Assembly: GCA_914767715.1 (NCBI GenBank)
Contig: OU612068.1
Span: 23,994,001 to 24,058,000 of the forward strand
Source: Membranipora membranacea
Lineage: Eukaryota; Bryozoa; Gymnolaemata; Cheilostomatida; Membraniporidae
Length of the DNA stretch: 64,000 nucleotides
Direction: 5' to 3'
How positions within the stretch are numbered: position 1 is the first letter of the stretch; each line of letters begins with the position of its first letter. The translations under genes were made by a program, and so were the position numbers. The notes under the pieces were generated by a model. That model ran no database searches. It saw only the letters and a list, made by a program, of their open reading frames with translations, and was not told where the DNA came from. This document shows, piece after piece, positions 50,860-61,929 of this stretch.

Positions 50860-53800
50860 TTATTTTGAGCAGACGACACAGGTGAGCTGTTTGTTACTGG
50901 CATAAGGAGGACAGTGTCCGATGGTTCCTGTGCCGTCGCAATCTGGTGCTACAAAGTAGAAGAGAGCTCCGTTAGTGTTAGCGCTGTGTCCTGCTATGTA
51001 TTCTGGGTTTTGGTCGACGCATTCGTAGGTGGTCGGATGAGCATGATTGTAATAGGCTGACATCAAATAACCTGAAACCGTACACCAATGTATAGTATTA
51101 AGTATAGAACTAAGGAACAAATAGAAGAAGTCTGAATTCCTGCATCATGTCTGCGAAAATATAATATTCTCACCATATCCGTCATCATTGTTATCATGTT
51201 CTAATCTAGCCCATTGACTAACCTTCATATTCCTTGGTCCATCCGGAGGGACAGCTTCTTCTAGAAGGTATCATCACTACAGCTGATCTCTGTGTATAAC
51301 AGCGTGCACATGGCACATTCTGGTTAAAAGCGGCACTGGGGAATATCCCATAGTTTGTGTAAGACTGATACTCAGCACCAGATATAATACTGAAGTCTCC
51401 ACCACTTGTGTAGTAAGAGTTATATTCTGGCTGTAGATGGAGACACTGGTAGTCCACACCTCCTCCTGTATTACCATAAGTACTCCCGGCAGCAAAACCT
51501 TAAATGAAAATAACTTAGATTAGTAGATTACTTTATGATTATAACACTGAAATCAATCCTGGAACAGCGTCACACACATAGCCTTATATTCTGTATTTAC
51601 TCATTTATGGGAATAAAAGTACGATTTTGTGTATATAAGCAATTTTAATTCCTACTATTGAGATTAATATTCGAAAAGACAATATTGAGCATAACTTTGA
51701 TAGCGCACTGAGATTAAAAAATAGTCATTTCTGCCAAAGAAGTTGACAATAAATTTTGCTATTTGACAAAATCTTCAAGACTGATTATATCAATTTCAAA
51801 TAAAATTATAGTCTCTCAAATAAATCGTTCGATTTTCAAACCTGTTATAATTGCGACCTGAAGAGTTGCCAATAATCCATCCATCTGAAACTAAAAGATA
51901 TTCAAGTTATCAGACCTACCTTGGTACAGCAGTTCAGCATCACCATCACAGGAAATTCTTCCCCATCTCGTATAGACTGATCCTACGTTTGAGAAGTTAC
52001 CAGGCCTTCCAGCTGGTCCAGGTGAGCCATGTGTACCAGCCAATCCATGACTACCAGGTGTGCCAGGTGTACCGGGTGGCCCTGTCACTCCGGGTGAGCC
52101 CCCAACTCCGGCCTGTCCTGTAGCTCCAGGAGCTCCAGGTGATCCGTCTCTACCAGGCCGGCCATCTGTAGCATTACCAGGAGCCCCTTTTTGTCCGGGC
52201 TGACCAGGTGGTCCTCGCTGTCCGGGGCTTCCATCATCTCCATCATCCCCAGGTGAACCTTGCATCCCATCTCTGCCTAAATATGAATAAAGTTCAAAGT
52301 TACAAAGTTACAAAGTTACAATGTTACAAAGTTACAAAGTTACAAAACAGCAGATTATGAAATTAGTGATGAGTGATAATAAGTGGCATATTACCACCAT
52401 CTGCAGATATGTGATTAGTACTTAGTTCGTCTTGCTTCATCAAAAATTTGATGTTCTGTATGATTTCATAGGCACATACATTGTGTATGTAGCTAGTATT
52501 CATACTCGATTTATAAGCATTGTCTGCGTGGGTAAAAATAAGAGTGAACAACTCACCATCTTTTCCGTTTATTCCATCTTTTCCATTGATTCCGTCTTTT
52601 CCGTTTATTCCATCTTTTCCGTTTATTCCGTCTTTTCCATCTTTCCCATCTTTTCCATTAATACCGTCCTTGCCATCTTTCCCGTCACGACCGTCTCGTC
52701 CATCTTTAACGTCTTTGCACATGGAGCTTATGAGAGGTATTATGTCTATAACATGTAAGTCAGATTGTTTGAACATTTTATTGAGTCTGACAGAAAGTAT
52801 AACATCCCATTAGTGTTTCTGACGCGTGATTACATATCTCATAAAACATCTGGCCAAAATGACAAGTACCACAACTTTACATTTATTAGTGGTATATATT
52901 TGAGACAAATTGCATGACCCAAAATCTCAAATTGAGTTTGAACATAACCCTGATTGTTTGCCTTGCTCTAGCTTTCTCCTGGATCATCTAACATGAACTT
53001 TAGATAAATTAAGCTAGATTGCATGGCCTAATGAGTTATGGAATTCTTCCAAAACCAAGAATTGTCCTCTCTCGTCTCCATTAAACCTAAATAATGCGAA
53101 TGAGAATTTACCATCTAATGTTAAGCTGTTGACATCATAGTGTGAGTCGTCTGAATCTGGAGCTGCTCTACGTTTTATCACATGCTCATCATCACCTCCA
53201 TTAGATGCAGTACTATGATTGGAATCTGAACTCGTGGTCAATCTTAACTAAATGAATAAATTATAAATGTATGACTGATCTTATAATTAGGGGAGCAGAA
53301 GCTGCAGCTGCATCGGGTTCTGGAAAACGCGGAAAATCAGTTTCATCGCGGAAAAGCGTTTTCCGCGTTTTCGAAAATGCAGAAAATCGTTTTTCACCTT
53401 GAATTGGTTGATGATGCTGAAAAACACTACTGGAAAGACATTGAGACATCACCACTGTATCATATGAGTGTTTTTGGTAAAAATCAAGTGAGAAAAATAA
53501 TTTTTTTGGAAAATGTGGAAAATATTTTTTTCCTCAAAAATTGATCTCAATGCATAGAATATGAACTGTAACCCATTAAGATATCATCCCCATCTTTTTA
53601 CGGCCTGAATTCTAGGTTTTTTCATTTTTGAAAACGCGGAAAATCGTTTTCCGCGTTTTCGAAAATGCGGAAAACGATTTTCCGCGTTTTCCAAAAATGA
53701 AAAAACCTGAAATTCAGGCCGTTAAAAGATGGGGATGATATCTTAATGGGTTACAGTTCATTTTTTATGCTTTGAGATCAATTTTGGAAGAAAAAAATAT

Positions 53801-54738
53801 TTTCCGCATTTTCCAAAAAAAAATTTTTTTCAATTGATTTCTACCAAAAACACTCATATGATACAGTGGTGATGTCTCAATGTCTTTCCAGTAGTTTTTT
53901 TTAGTATCATCAACCAAATTCAAGGTGAAAAACGATTTTCCGCAATTTCGAAAACGCAGAAAACGCTTTTCCGCGATGAAACTGATTTTCCGCCTTTCCG
54001 CGTTTTCCAGAACCCGCAGCTGCATGAAGGCTTGTCGACAAAAAGTTGTATTTTTCTTTCGCACAAGGATACCTTGTTGTGTGTGAAACAAAGATTTCTA
54101 GATGTTCTAGATTCAAATATGTTAGAGGTCATGGATTCATGTTAGTCAAAGCAAGGAGTTAAATACACTGACTCCTTGGTCAAAACAGCCATCATCAGCT
54201 GCACCTAAGATTCAAATATTCAACACTAAGGAAACAATTTGTTTACCAGTACCTATTTGAATCCCTGACATGACATTAGACTAGAGCCTAAAGACTTGAA
54301 GAGATTTTGACTGTTTATATTACAGCGGACTCCAAAATATAGAACGAAAACAAATATGATTAACTCACAGCAAGCATAGCTTTCCCAAGTAACTCTCTGG
54401 TAGCTTTCAGATCAGCAGTCATGATTTCAAATCTTCTGTCATATTCAGCGGTTACTGTTTCTAGTTTTCTGTCCTGCTCCAAGTTTTTCTTTAGTAGCTC
54501 ATCAATCACTCTCTCTGTCTTCAGAGTTATCTCTTTACATGTAACTGTCGGTAGTCCGATATGGAGCAGTATAACGGTGGTCAGAAGACAAATGGTCCTA
54601 TAAAGTGAGACAAGATATCATAGAAATAATAAAGTCAATTTACCATAAACCAAAAATCAGATTATCGCATTACATAAGTAATTGCTGGTCATGGCAATTA
54701 TCCGTTGTGACGTACCCTCCATGCCTAAATCTCTCCAT
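50860..54738 (-). CDS. short-chain (spongin-like) collagen, intact, 7 exons
   Basis: Exons 54738-54716, 54597-54369, 53247-53112, 52745-52557, 52276-51920, 51498-51223 and 51071-50860 join in phase to 473 residues. Residues 1-28 form a hydrophobic signal peptide or membrane anchor (TICLLTTVILLHIGL). About 32-82 is a heptad-like charged coil (LKTERVIDELLKKNLEQD) that could trimerise chains. VIKRRAAPD near 109 is a furin-like site. From about 142 to 283 run Gly-X-Y triplets, first very charged (KDGINGKDG repeats), then proline-rich (GPPGTPGTPGSHG) with one break at GNATDG. The C-terminal domain (TRWGRISCDGD, CLHLQPEYNSYYTSGGDF, CARCYTQRSAVVMIPSRR, YECVDQNPEY, GHCPPYASNKQLTCVVCSK) matches sponge short-chain collagen C4 in layout. 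The protein is presumably extracellular matrix or cell-surface collagen. Its second intron holds a fold-back element. Confidence 0.92.
52285..52348. repeat. tandem repeat of ACAAAGTTA-type 9-mer
   Basis: Seven or so copies of a 9-bp unit in an intron of the intact collagen gene. Confidence 0.8.
52560..52690. repeat. 18-bp tandem repeats inside a collagen exon
   Basis: The exon coding the charged KDGINGKDG tract is built from 9- and 18-bp DNA repeats, so this part of the protein can expand or contract. The antisense open frames here (Ser/Pro/Phe-rich) are translation shadows. Confidence 0.7.
53314..54016. mobile_element. MULE-like fold-back element with 9-bp target duplication
   Basis: The 703-bp element is an almost complete palindrome of two ~340-bp arms. 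It begins CGGGTTCTGGAAAACGCGG and ends in the reverse complement. CAGCTGCAT flanks it exactly on both sides (53305-53313 and 54017-54025). Long terminal inverted repeats with a 9-bp duplication are characteristic of Mutator-like elements, so I infer a non-autonomous member. The arms contain tandem GAAAACGCGGAAAAT-like motifs. Small open frames inside are palindrome artefacts. It sits in intron 2 of the intact collagen gene; the corresponding intron of the decayed copy is only about 0.2 kb. Confidence 0.85.
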
Positions 54739-55424
54739 GTTTTCCTAGCTGCAGTAGGATTTCGACTTTATCAGTCAGACGTCGACCACGTCCTTGTAAA
54801 TGTCGGAGATAAAATGCACTTATAGTGATAAACAATACTTGTTTTTAAGTGTGAAGTAATATATTATGTACACGTCATATTGGCAGATGACAAAAACAGC
54901 CCTCGGTAGATGATAATAACAGATTTAGATTCTTATAAAAAGTGAATGTTGCCAGTCAGAGAGTAGCCATTTACACTGCTGACAGCAAAAAATGGCAGCT
55001 GATCGGTGCTGATAGAAAAACATCTCATTGCAATGTGGAGTTAAGCAGAGTCAACAAAGTAGAATCAAAACAACAACAATGATTCACACCGAGGAAAACA
55101 AAATGAAGAGTTTCCCAGACACATCAAGCCAGCTATGAATAACATGTGTTGGGTTGTCTCTGTATCAGCATACTTTAGATACCTGAGCTTGCACTTAGTC
55201 ACTAGCAATGTAACCACAAACTAGTAACAACATATAGTAAATCTGTAAGTAAGAGCATCAAAGCTAAAAAATGTCCTTTCTATACTGTATTTTTATACAT
55301 ATGATGTGAAGCTGTTACGTACATAAATCAGCTGTAGTGATGGTTAAGCAGTGGTTCTGGTTTGATACAAGTAACATAGAGGTGGTTTTTTCAAATCAAC
55401 ATTTATTATCATGTCTATATGGGT
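54739..55424. other. upstream region of the intact collagen gene
   Basis: Probable promoter side of the minus-strand collagen. No clear TATA box or coding exon is visible. Confidence 0.4.
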
Positions 55425-55799
55425 AAATCTCTTCATCCCTCTATTGAGTTCAAGTGCACAGCATACAAGTGGATCATCCGACCTGTATTGGAGTATGCCT
55501 CAGGAGCTTGGGATTCACTACACCAAACACACAAGCTAGCTGTGGAAGCAATGCAAAGTCAAATCTTCGGCATCTCACACACAGACCACCAAACTAGCAC
55601 AACCAAACTCCTGTACACCCTGCAGCTAGACAAACTCTCCAACAGAAGGCGCCAATCAAGACTAAAACTCTTCCAACAATACCACTTCAATGAAAAGCAG
55701 ACAATAACCAAATACCTAGCCAGAAGCTGTAAAACACTCGCTCCAATATCAGATCCCTCACTCCTCAACACAACACCACCAGCGTCCCTTCTTTATTAA
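55425..55799 (+). mobile_element. non-LTR retrotransposon fragment (end of reverse transcriptase)
   Basis: A single open frame of about 125 codons carries YKWIIRPVLEYASGAWDS, the conserved segment just after the reverse transcriptase core in LINE-type elements, followed by a basic tail region. The upstream polymerase motifs are absent, which fits the 5' truncation typical of LINE insertions. The family (CR1/L2/Jockey-like) is not resolved. Confidence 0.75.
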
Positions 55800-56409
55800 G
55801 AGTGCTAAGGAATAAAACTTGTTGACAGAATATAGCAAATATCTCATGTGACATAGTTTTCTAATACAAGCTATAGATGGTATTTCTCGGTACATAGATA
55901 TGGAACGAAAAATGACATACAAGACATCAAATTCCTGGAGCCACGAAGAAAATTTGTGTTCGGAGCGATCCATCTACAGGTGAGACTACAGGTGAGAGGC
56001 AATATATAAATACCTAATTATGTGTGATTGCAATAAAATTGGTGAGGAGAAGGTGCCCTACTTCAATATTTTACCCTCTAAACTTTAATATTTTACCCTC
56101 TACATTGAGAAGCACTCTTACTTTGAATATGTTTAAGGCTAATGCAACATTTTTCCAGTTTATTGGCATAGTATTATTTTTTGTTGAATCTTTGTTTGTA
56201 TCATTTTTCTTTTTGCAATTTATGTCACATCATGAAAAACATTAGTAATAACGAATTGTTGCTGACAATAAAAGTATATATTTATATATAATTGAGGTAC
56301 AAAAGCGCAACGGTGGTCGGTCATGTTGACGCCATACATAAAAATTACTGAAATGTCGGTGGTATATTAATCTCCTGATGAATAGACATTTCACTTTGAT
56401 TCCTTGATT

Positions 56410-57740
56410 AAACCAGTGGCCACCAAAATTTTCTCTACCTAATTCACAAGCTTTGCTCCAGAAATTGGTTCCAAATATCCAAAAGCATGGCATCATTGCA
56501 ACTGACGTGTTTAATAGAGCATTAATAGAGGGTGTATGTCATATGTTGATTCCCTCTACAAACCCGTTTCTGACTGCAAGATCAGATGGTTATTTTGTTG
56601 CTGTGGTGGTTTTGGATTTCAAAAGGTTTCGACTGCGTCGGCATAAAATTTCTTAACAAACCGGAAGCAATTTGTATCCTTAGATGGTACTAAGGCTTTG
56701 ACAATCGGTTGAAAAGCCATAAAAAGATAATTTTTTGATTAAAATATCGTGATTGATTGAAAGAAAGGCCATGGAAAAGTAAAAAGAAAACCTGTGTAAG
56801 TTTTCTTTTGTTAAAATTGTTGTATAACTTATATAATAATGAATGATAATAATGAAATTAATAGCATCTGTAGTGCTTCTCTTGGTACGAAAACCAAATT
56901 AACAATCTACTATTCGAAAAGATAGTATTGTCTCTATAGTTTTTCCCAAGGCGGGTGAAATTGAAATCGGCTGGTAATTTGTGCAAGTATTTTTTAATCA
57001 CCCTTTTTGAATAAAGGTTTTACACGAGAAATTTTAGGCAATCTGGAAAAATTGAGGTTTTGATCAAATAAATTTGTAAGATAAACTAGAATTGTATAAA
57101 TTTGTATTCTTTTAAGGATCGCATTGGAATGCCGTCTTAGAAACTTTGAAACATCATTAGTATCGAGTTCAAATTTTGCATTTATTTGGGTGTTATAGTG
57201 CTACACAGATGGATGGTGTACATGGAAATTCATGAAGCTAGATTGTAGAATAGCTCAAGATTAATTTCCTAATCTTTATCGCTACCATGAAAGCTATTAT
57301 CACAACAGCCAATACTTTCATCAGACAGAAATAATGTTACGTTGTGACAAGTCATGTGACCTGCAGGGCGCCATCAAAACAAACAAATTAACAAAATCGA
57401 GAGGAGCTTTTTTATTTGGAGTTATGCGCATCCATCCTCAAAACTTTACAATATGTAATTTGAGACACTGATGAATATAATGTGTAAGTAAGAGGGTCAT
57501 TGACCGATTAGCCCATGATGGTTCTACGTTAGTTTTTTTAAAAACAATACAGTACAACTTCTCAAGAGTTGGTTCAATCTAAAATTTAACAGCGAACAAT
57601 CTGAATGGAGAGATTTTATTTTGAACGACTCGTTGACGTGGAATGATCATTTAAACCAGATATGCAGCAAAATATACAAAAGTTTAACATTATTTCATGG
57701 AAATTCAGGGTGCTGATTGACAGGAACTCACCTATGTTTT
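56410..57740 (+). mobile_element. degenerate non-LTR reverse transcriptase remnant
   Basis: Broken frames in order show a motif-A-like VVVLDFKRF at about 56608 with a frame change just after it, and a thumb-region-like ILNDSLTWNDHLNQICSKI at about 57630. Stops and shifts separate them, so it is an old non-functional copy. Extent is approximate. Confidence 0.5.
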
Positions 57741-59400
57741 CTCTCCAATTTTCCTAATTTTTTAAATCATCTTTCTGTCACTGCACAAATAAGAATGTTC
57801 ACTATTAGATCGTTCACAATGAAGAGGCAACATCAAATTGTGAGAGGTTTGTGGACTTGATACTGACAGGACGAAGCATATGATATAAACGGATTCACAA
57901 GGTCAAAGCTTACAGATAAATTTGGCACTGCTAAGATACCGGAAAACCAAAACCCAAAATAACCTGACAATGACTATCATCATGTTTGCGCAATAACTAG
58001 TTTTTACAAGAAAATGATTTGTAACAACATCATTTGGTGCAAACTATTGGAGTATGATAGGGTTTTGTTCTGGTGTAACCACAGATCACCGCACCCCAAT
58101 TTTAGTGTAAGACTAGGCGCTGTCTTGAACGAAATTCCATTCATTGAACAAAATGAATAGGTGAAAATTAAGAATTCACAATGATATCTTACTCAACTAG
58201 ATTAGTTCAAGGTTTGCCCACATGAAATTGAAAAGCAAAAAAGGAAATGCTGTCAAGATTTGGCAAATCCTGCTAAACCAAAACAATGATTTATGGATAC
58301 TGCAGGTGCATTATTGGTACCTACAATCGGTGGTTAAACTGCAGTTGTGATAGGAAAACATTTTATGTAGCAAACATTAAACCTGTCGTGGCCCAAGCCT
58401 GCAAAATCATACGATAAACTCTAAAATCACTATACTGGCGTATCAAAACCAACAACCATTGATATGACTTTTTGGATCAGTCTTAAAATAGAAAGCATGG
58501 CTATCTGTGGAGATATCGCCAAGCTGAGTGCAGAATCTCAAAGAGAAATGACCATACTTTTTTTTCAATATGATATAAGATTTTTTAACTGGGTCAGCTC
58601 AGGCAATTGGCATTGTTTATCCAAAATGGCAATCAAATGCACTAACAGACATAGCTTAAAATTTTCAAAGTACCTTGTGCTTTAGTTTCCTGTAGTGACT
58701 CTACATCCCATTGACACATAGTTGTTCAGAGTGATTGCAATTTTTGATGATTTTGTCATTCAAGTACAGATCAGCCAGCACAAACTGACATGATATAAAA
58801 CAACCAGTTAGAGCGGCTGTCCAGGGCCTGAAGAATCTCTGAATCTCCTGATACAGAGCAAGAACCCGAAGCCTCCTTCGAAAAGGTTTTTGTAGGGTTT
58901 GTTATTCTAGACCTGTCGAATACAGAATGGGATTCGTTTGGTTAGTAGTTATCATTCAACAACAGAATACAAATGGATAAACAACGATGGGGTCAATACA
59001 AGAAGCTGTAGTGAAATGCAACAAAAGCTCCTAATCTAAAAAAGAGTGGTCTTTTGACCGACACCGTATTTGCTAAAACTCCAGATTGTTAGTTTGTTTA
59101 TGTTAGTGTTAGTTTAAGAGAAGTAAGTATTAGTGTCAGAGAAGTAGAAGTTAGCACCTGGAGTTTTAGCGAAGAAAAAAGTTTGAAATGTCAAGATAAA
59201 AAAAAAAAATCAAAAATGTAAAACGAAAAATGGTAGGCGACTGAACTGTTCATTTAGTAGTAATAAATTTTAGTAATAAGTGGTTGGTGATGATCTACAG
59301 CTGGAGAGGAGATCTACAAAATAAACTTGAAGATGGGCAATTATACCTACAACAAGGTAAAACAACCTACAACAAGCTTACAAGATGCAGATACAAGCAG
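57741..59400. other. no recognised feature
   Basis: AT-rich sequence with only short frames; the 73-codon frame at 58464-58685 has no supporting signals. It may include more decayed retroelement sequence. Confidence 0.4.
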
Positions 59401-59448
59401 TGAGGAAGGAAGGGGGAAGGGGGAAGGAAGGGGGAAGGAGAGCGGGGT
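59401..59448. repeat. purine-rich GGAAGGGGGAA tract
   Basis: A pure A/G run of repeated GAAGG and GGGGGAAGG units, able in principle to form triplex structures. Confidence 0.75.
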
Positions 59449-59779
59449 CTTAAACTAAAGTTTAATAACAAGTTCAAATAATTTAAAAAAAAAGCAATGA
59501 ACAAATGTGGATACAGCTGTATCAGTACTCGTCTCCCCCAGTCATACTAACCTAATAGACTAATCCCTATATAGTAAATCTAACCCTAAAAAACTAAATA
59601 ACACCCTAAAGTCGATACCGGTGAGTCAGTCAGTACGTACAACTGGAAAACACAAGCATGACACAGCTGCGCCCACACAAATCCATCTCACAAATTAAAA
59701 TTCAAAAAAATTAAAAAAAGAATGGATGAGAGCGAGGATGGGCCAGCGATAAGAAGAAACATGGCATGAAAGGAGACCC

Positions 59780-60130
59780 TACCCTACACTACGCTTTTCA
59801 AACGATCATTTAATAGCAAACATGTTAACAAAACTATCCTACACTACCCTACACTATCCAACACTACAGCTCAAGCCGAGCTACTTTCACACGATCATTC
59901 AATAGCAAACAAGCTCAACAACCCTATCCTACATAATCCTACACAATCCTACACTATCCTACACTACCCTACACTAAAGCTCAAGCCGAGCAACTACTCA
60001 ACCAATCATTCAATAGCAAACAAGTTAGACTACCCTATCTTACACTACCCTACAGCTCAAGCCGAGCAACTTTTCAAACGATCATTTAATAGCAAACAAG
60101 TTAGCAACCCTACACTATCCTACACTAATG
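59780..60130. repeat. minisatellite of CTACACTA(C/T)CC and AGCTCAAGCCGAGC units
   Basis: A 75-110-bp unit recurs about four times: tandem CCTACACTA copies, then AGCTCAAGCCGAGC, then CGATCATTCAATAGCAAAC. AGCTCAAGCCGAGC starts near 59868, 59979 and 60053. It lies 3' of the unrecognised minus-strand gene. Confidence 0.8.
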
Positions 60131-60200
60131 CTAACAAGAACACAATTAATGTTACATCCACAATCACCTGCATAATTACCGAGACCAGCCAGATGCGTGG

Positions 60201-60971
60201 TCAGTGAAGTGTAGTTTGTAGGTGATGGCGAGCCCTGCGATCCACAGCATACTGCAATGCTGCTACCCAGAGTGTGTCCCGATCCGCTGAAAAGCTCCTG
60301 ACTGCGCTGCTCGTCAGGATACCGTCAAAGGATCTGCGTTTCCACTGGCGATAGCTAAACTTGCTCGGGGTGTCCCTCAGGCGCTTCTTAGAAATCGCTG
60401 TACCACACCTAGCTATACATCTACATGACAACATAGCACAGAGCGATCTGAAACATACACAGGCATGCAAACAAACATCCAAGTGCCCAAGTGTAAAATA
60501 GTTTATACTACCATACTTTCTTGCTGGGTCTGTACCATCTTCAGTGCCGACTCCACTCCTAGAAGCGCCAGAGGCTCCGGCCGTCTCCAGATCTCCAGTG
60601 TGTCACCAGCTTCCAATCCTCCACATCCACCTGTAGACAAATTGAGGATGTTTATGGCTTGATAAACATGAATTTTCCTGTCAACTTAATACAAATACAG
60701 AATGAAATGCTATGAGCCACAGTATTGCTTTGGCCTAACAACAATGCCCTTCATTGAATTATGTTACAAATGATTGTTACTGTACATTTGGAGAGCTGTC
60801 CAAAACCTGCTACCAAACATTGACGAAATTCCAATCACAGTAAAAGTAAGGTATCAGTAACTTACCACGTAAGTCTGTGTCAGTCTGCCTAAGGCCCAAC
60901 CTGTCCAAGCAGCGTCTGGACGCAGGAGAGCAAAGATTGCAGTCCTCACATCCCCTTATATACTGCCGCAG
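60201..60971 (-). CDS. unrecognised gene, three candidate exons
   Basis: Minus-strand exons 60971-60866 (CEDCNLCSPASRRCLDRLGL) and 60630-60517 (GCGGLEAGDTLEIWRRPEPL) join cleanly in phase. A last exon ending at 60201 reads KKRLRDTPSKFSYRQWKRRS and then LWVAALQYAVDRRARHH to a stop, but its acceptor is ambiguous because the obvious CAG at about 60450 does not match the phase of the preceding donor. The protein is Arg/Cys-rich. The TPSKF...RRSFDG run is loosely like the RNA-binding region of histone stem-loop-binding proteins, but the rest does not follow that family, so I do not assign it. More 5' exons are likely. Confidence 0.45.
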
Positions 60972-61929
60972 CTATCTGTGTCCTTATTATTGAAAGTTTA
61001 TTGTCTGTGCTCAGTAATAGGTAATGGGTCTGCTATTGGTGTATTTACACCAGCTTAGTCTTTGCTTGCTACCTGCCTATGTCCGGATTATTGCAGTAAC
61101 ACTAAACTTACACTGAACTTACAATGCAGGTCATCTGATTGTACTCAGCGCTTGCATCAAGGGAATCAACTAGACTACCAAATACTAATGATATAATTGT
61201 GCGCTTGTACACCTATTTTTCTGTCTAATTTAGAAAGCCACAGGCTTTTGCATTGCATCTTTGAGAAGCAACAAATTTGAGACTAAGGGTAAGCTAGGTA
61301 AATGTATCTATGAATGTTTGTAAATCAGTGACAGTTCTTCTGCAACCCCATCAATCTTGTACGAGAGAGTTTTTACGGCACTCGAAATATGAGAATCTCA
61401 CAAAATGAATTACAGTGCAACTGAGACATCACTTATACGATTTATTGCATTTATTTTGGATTTCTTTTCAATTTAAATGTTTAGGTATGAATTATAAAAT
61501 ATGTCAATAAGCAACATCCTAATAGTGAAATCTATCCCCTGAGCACTGATACACAATTATGACATTACATTACGACACTACATTGACTCATAGCTAAAAA
61601 ATAGTGTATACTGTACTGTAGGTTCTTCGCAGTGCTAATAATGACTGATAATGATAAAAAAAGGCTGTATAAATTTAACAATATATAGAGGACTTACATA
61701 TATAGAAATTACATATTGCACAGCTCTCAGGAATCATCGACTGAGCAGATTAGGGAAATTTTTCTTGTAACGCCAATCACAAAATATCTTCATGTTACAT
61801 GTGTTCTTTACCTAACCTAACACAGTAACTTCCCACATATTGCATAGTTTATCAGCTGCAGTAACTGTCCAGTTAAATTCTCAAATTCATCCGCACATCC
61901 AGACCTGCCATAAAGCATAGCCTGTCAGA
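60972..61929. other. intergenic or intron sequence
   Basis: Between the unrecognised gene and the sorbitol dehydrogenase gene, both minus strand. No coding exon or repeat could be supported. Confidence 0.45.

Noticed and set aside
52432-52813. Plus-strand frames rich in Phe/Ile/Pro/Ser opposite the collagen exon
   Set aside because: They are exact antisense translation of the KDG repeats and have no splice or domain support.
53765-54132. Several overlapping minus-strand frames of 68-108 codons
   Set aside because: They lie largely within the palindromic MULE-like element and mirror its repeat arms.
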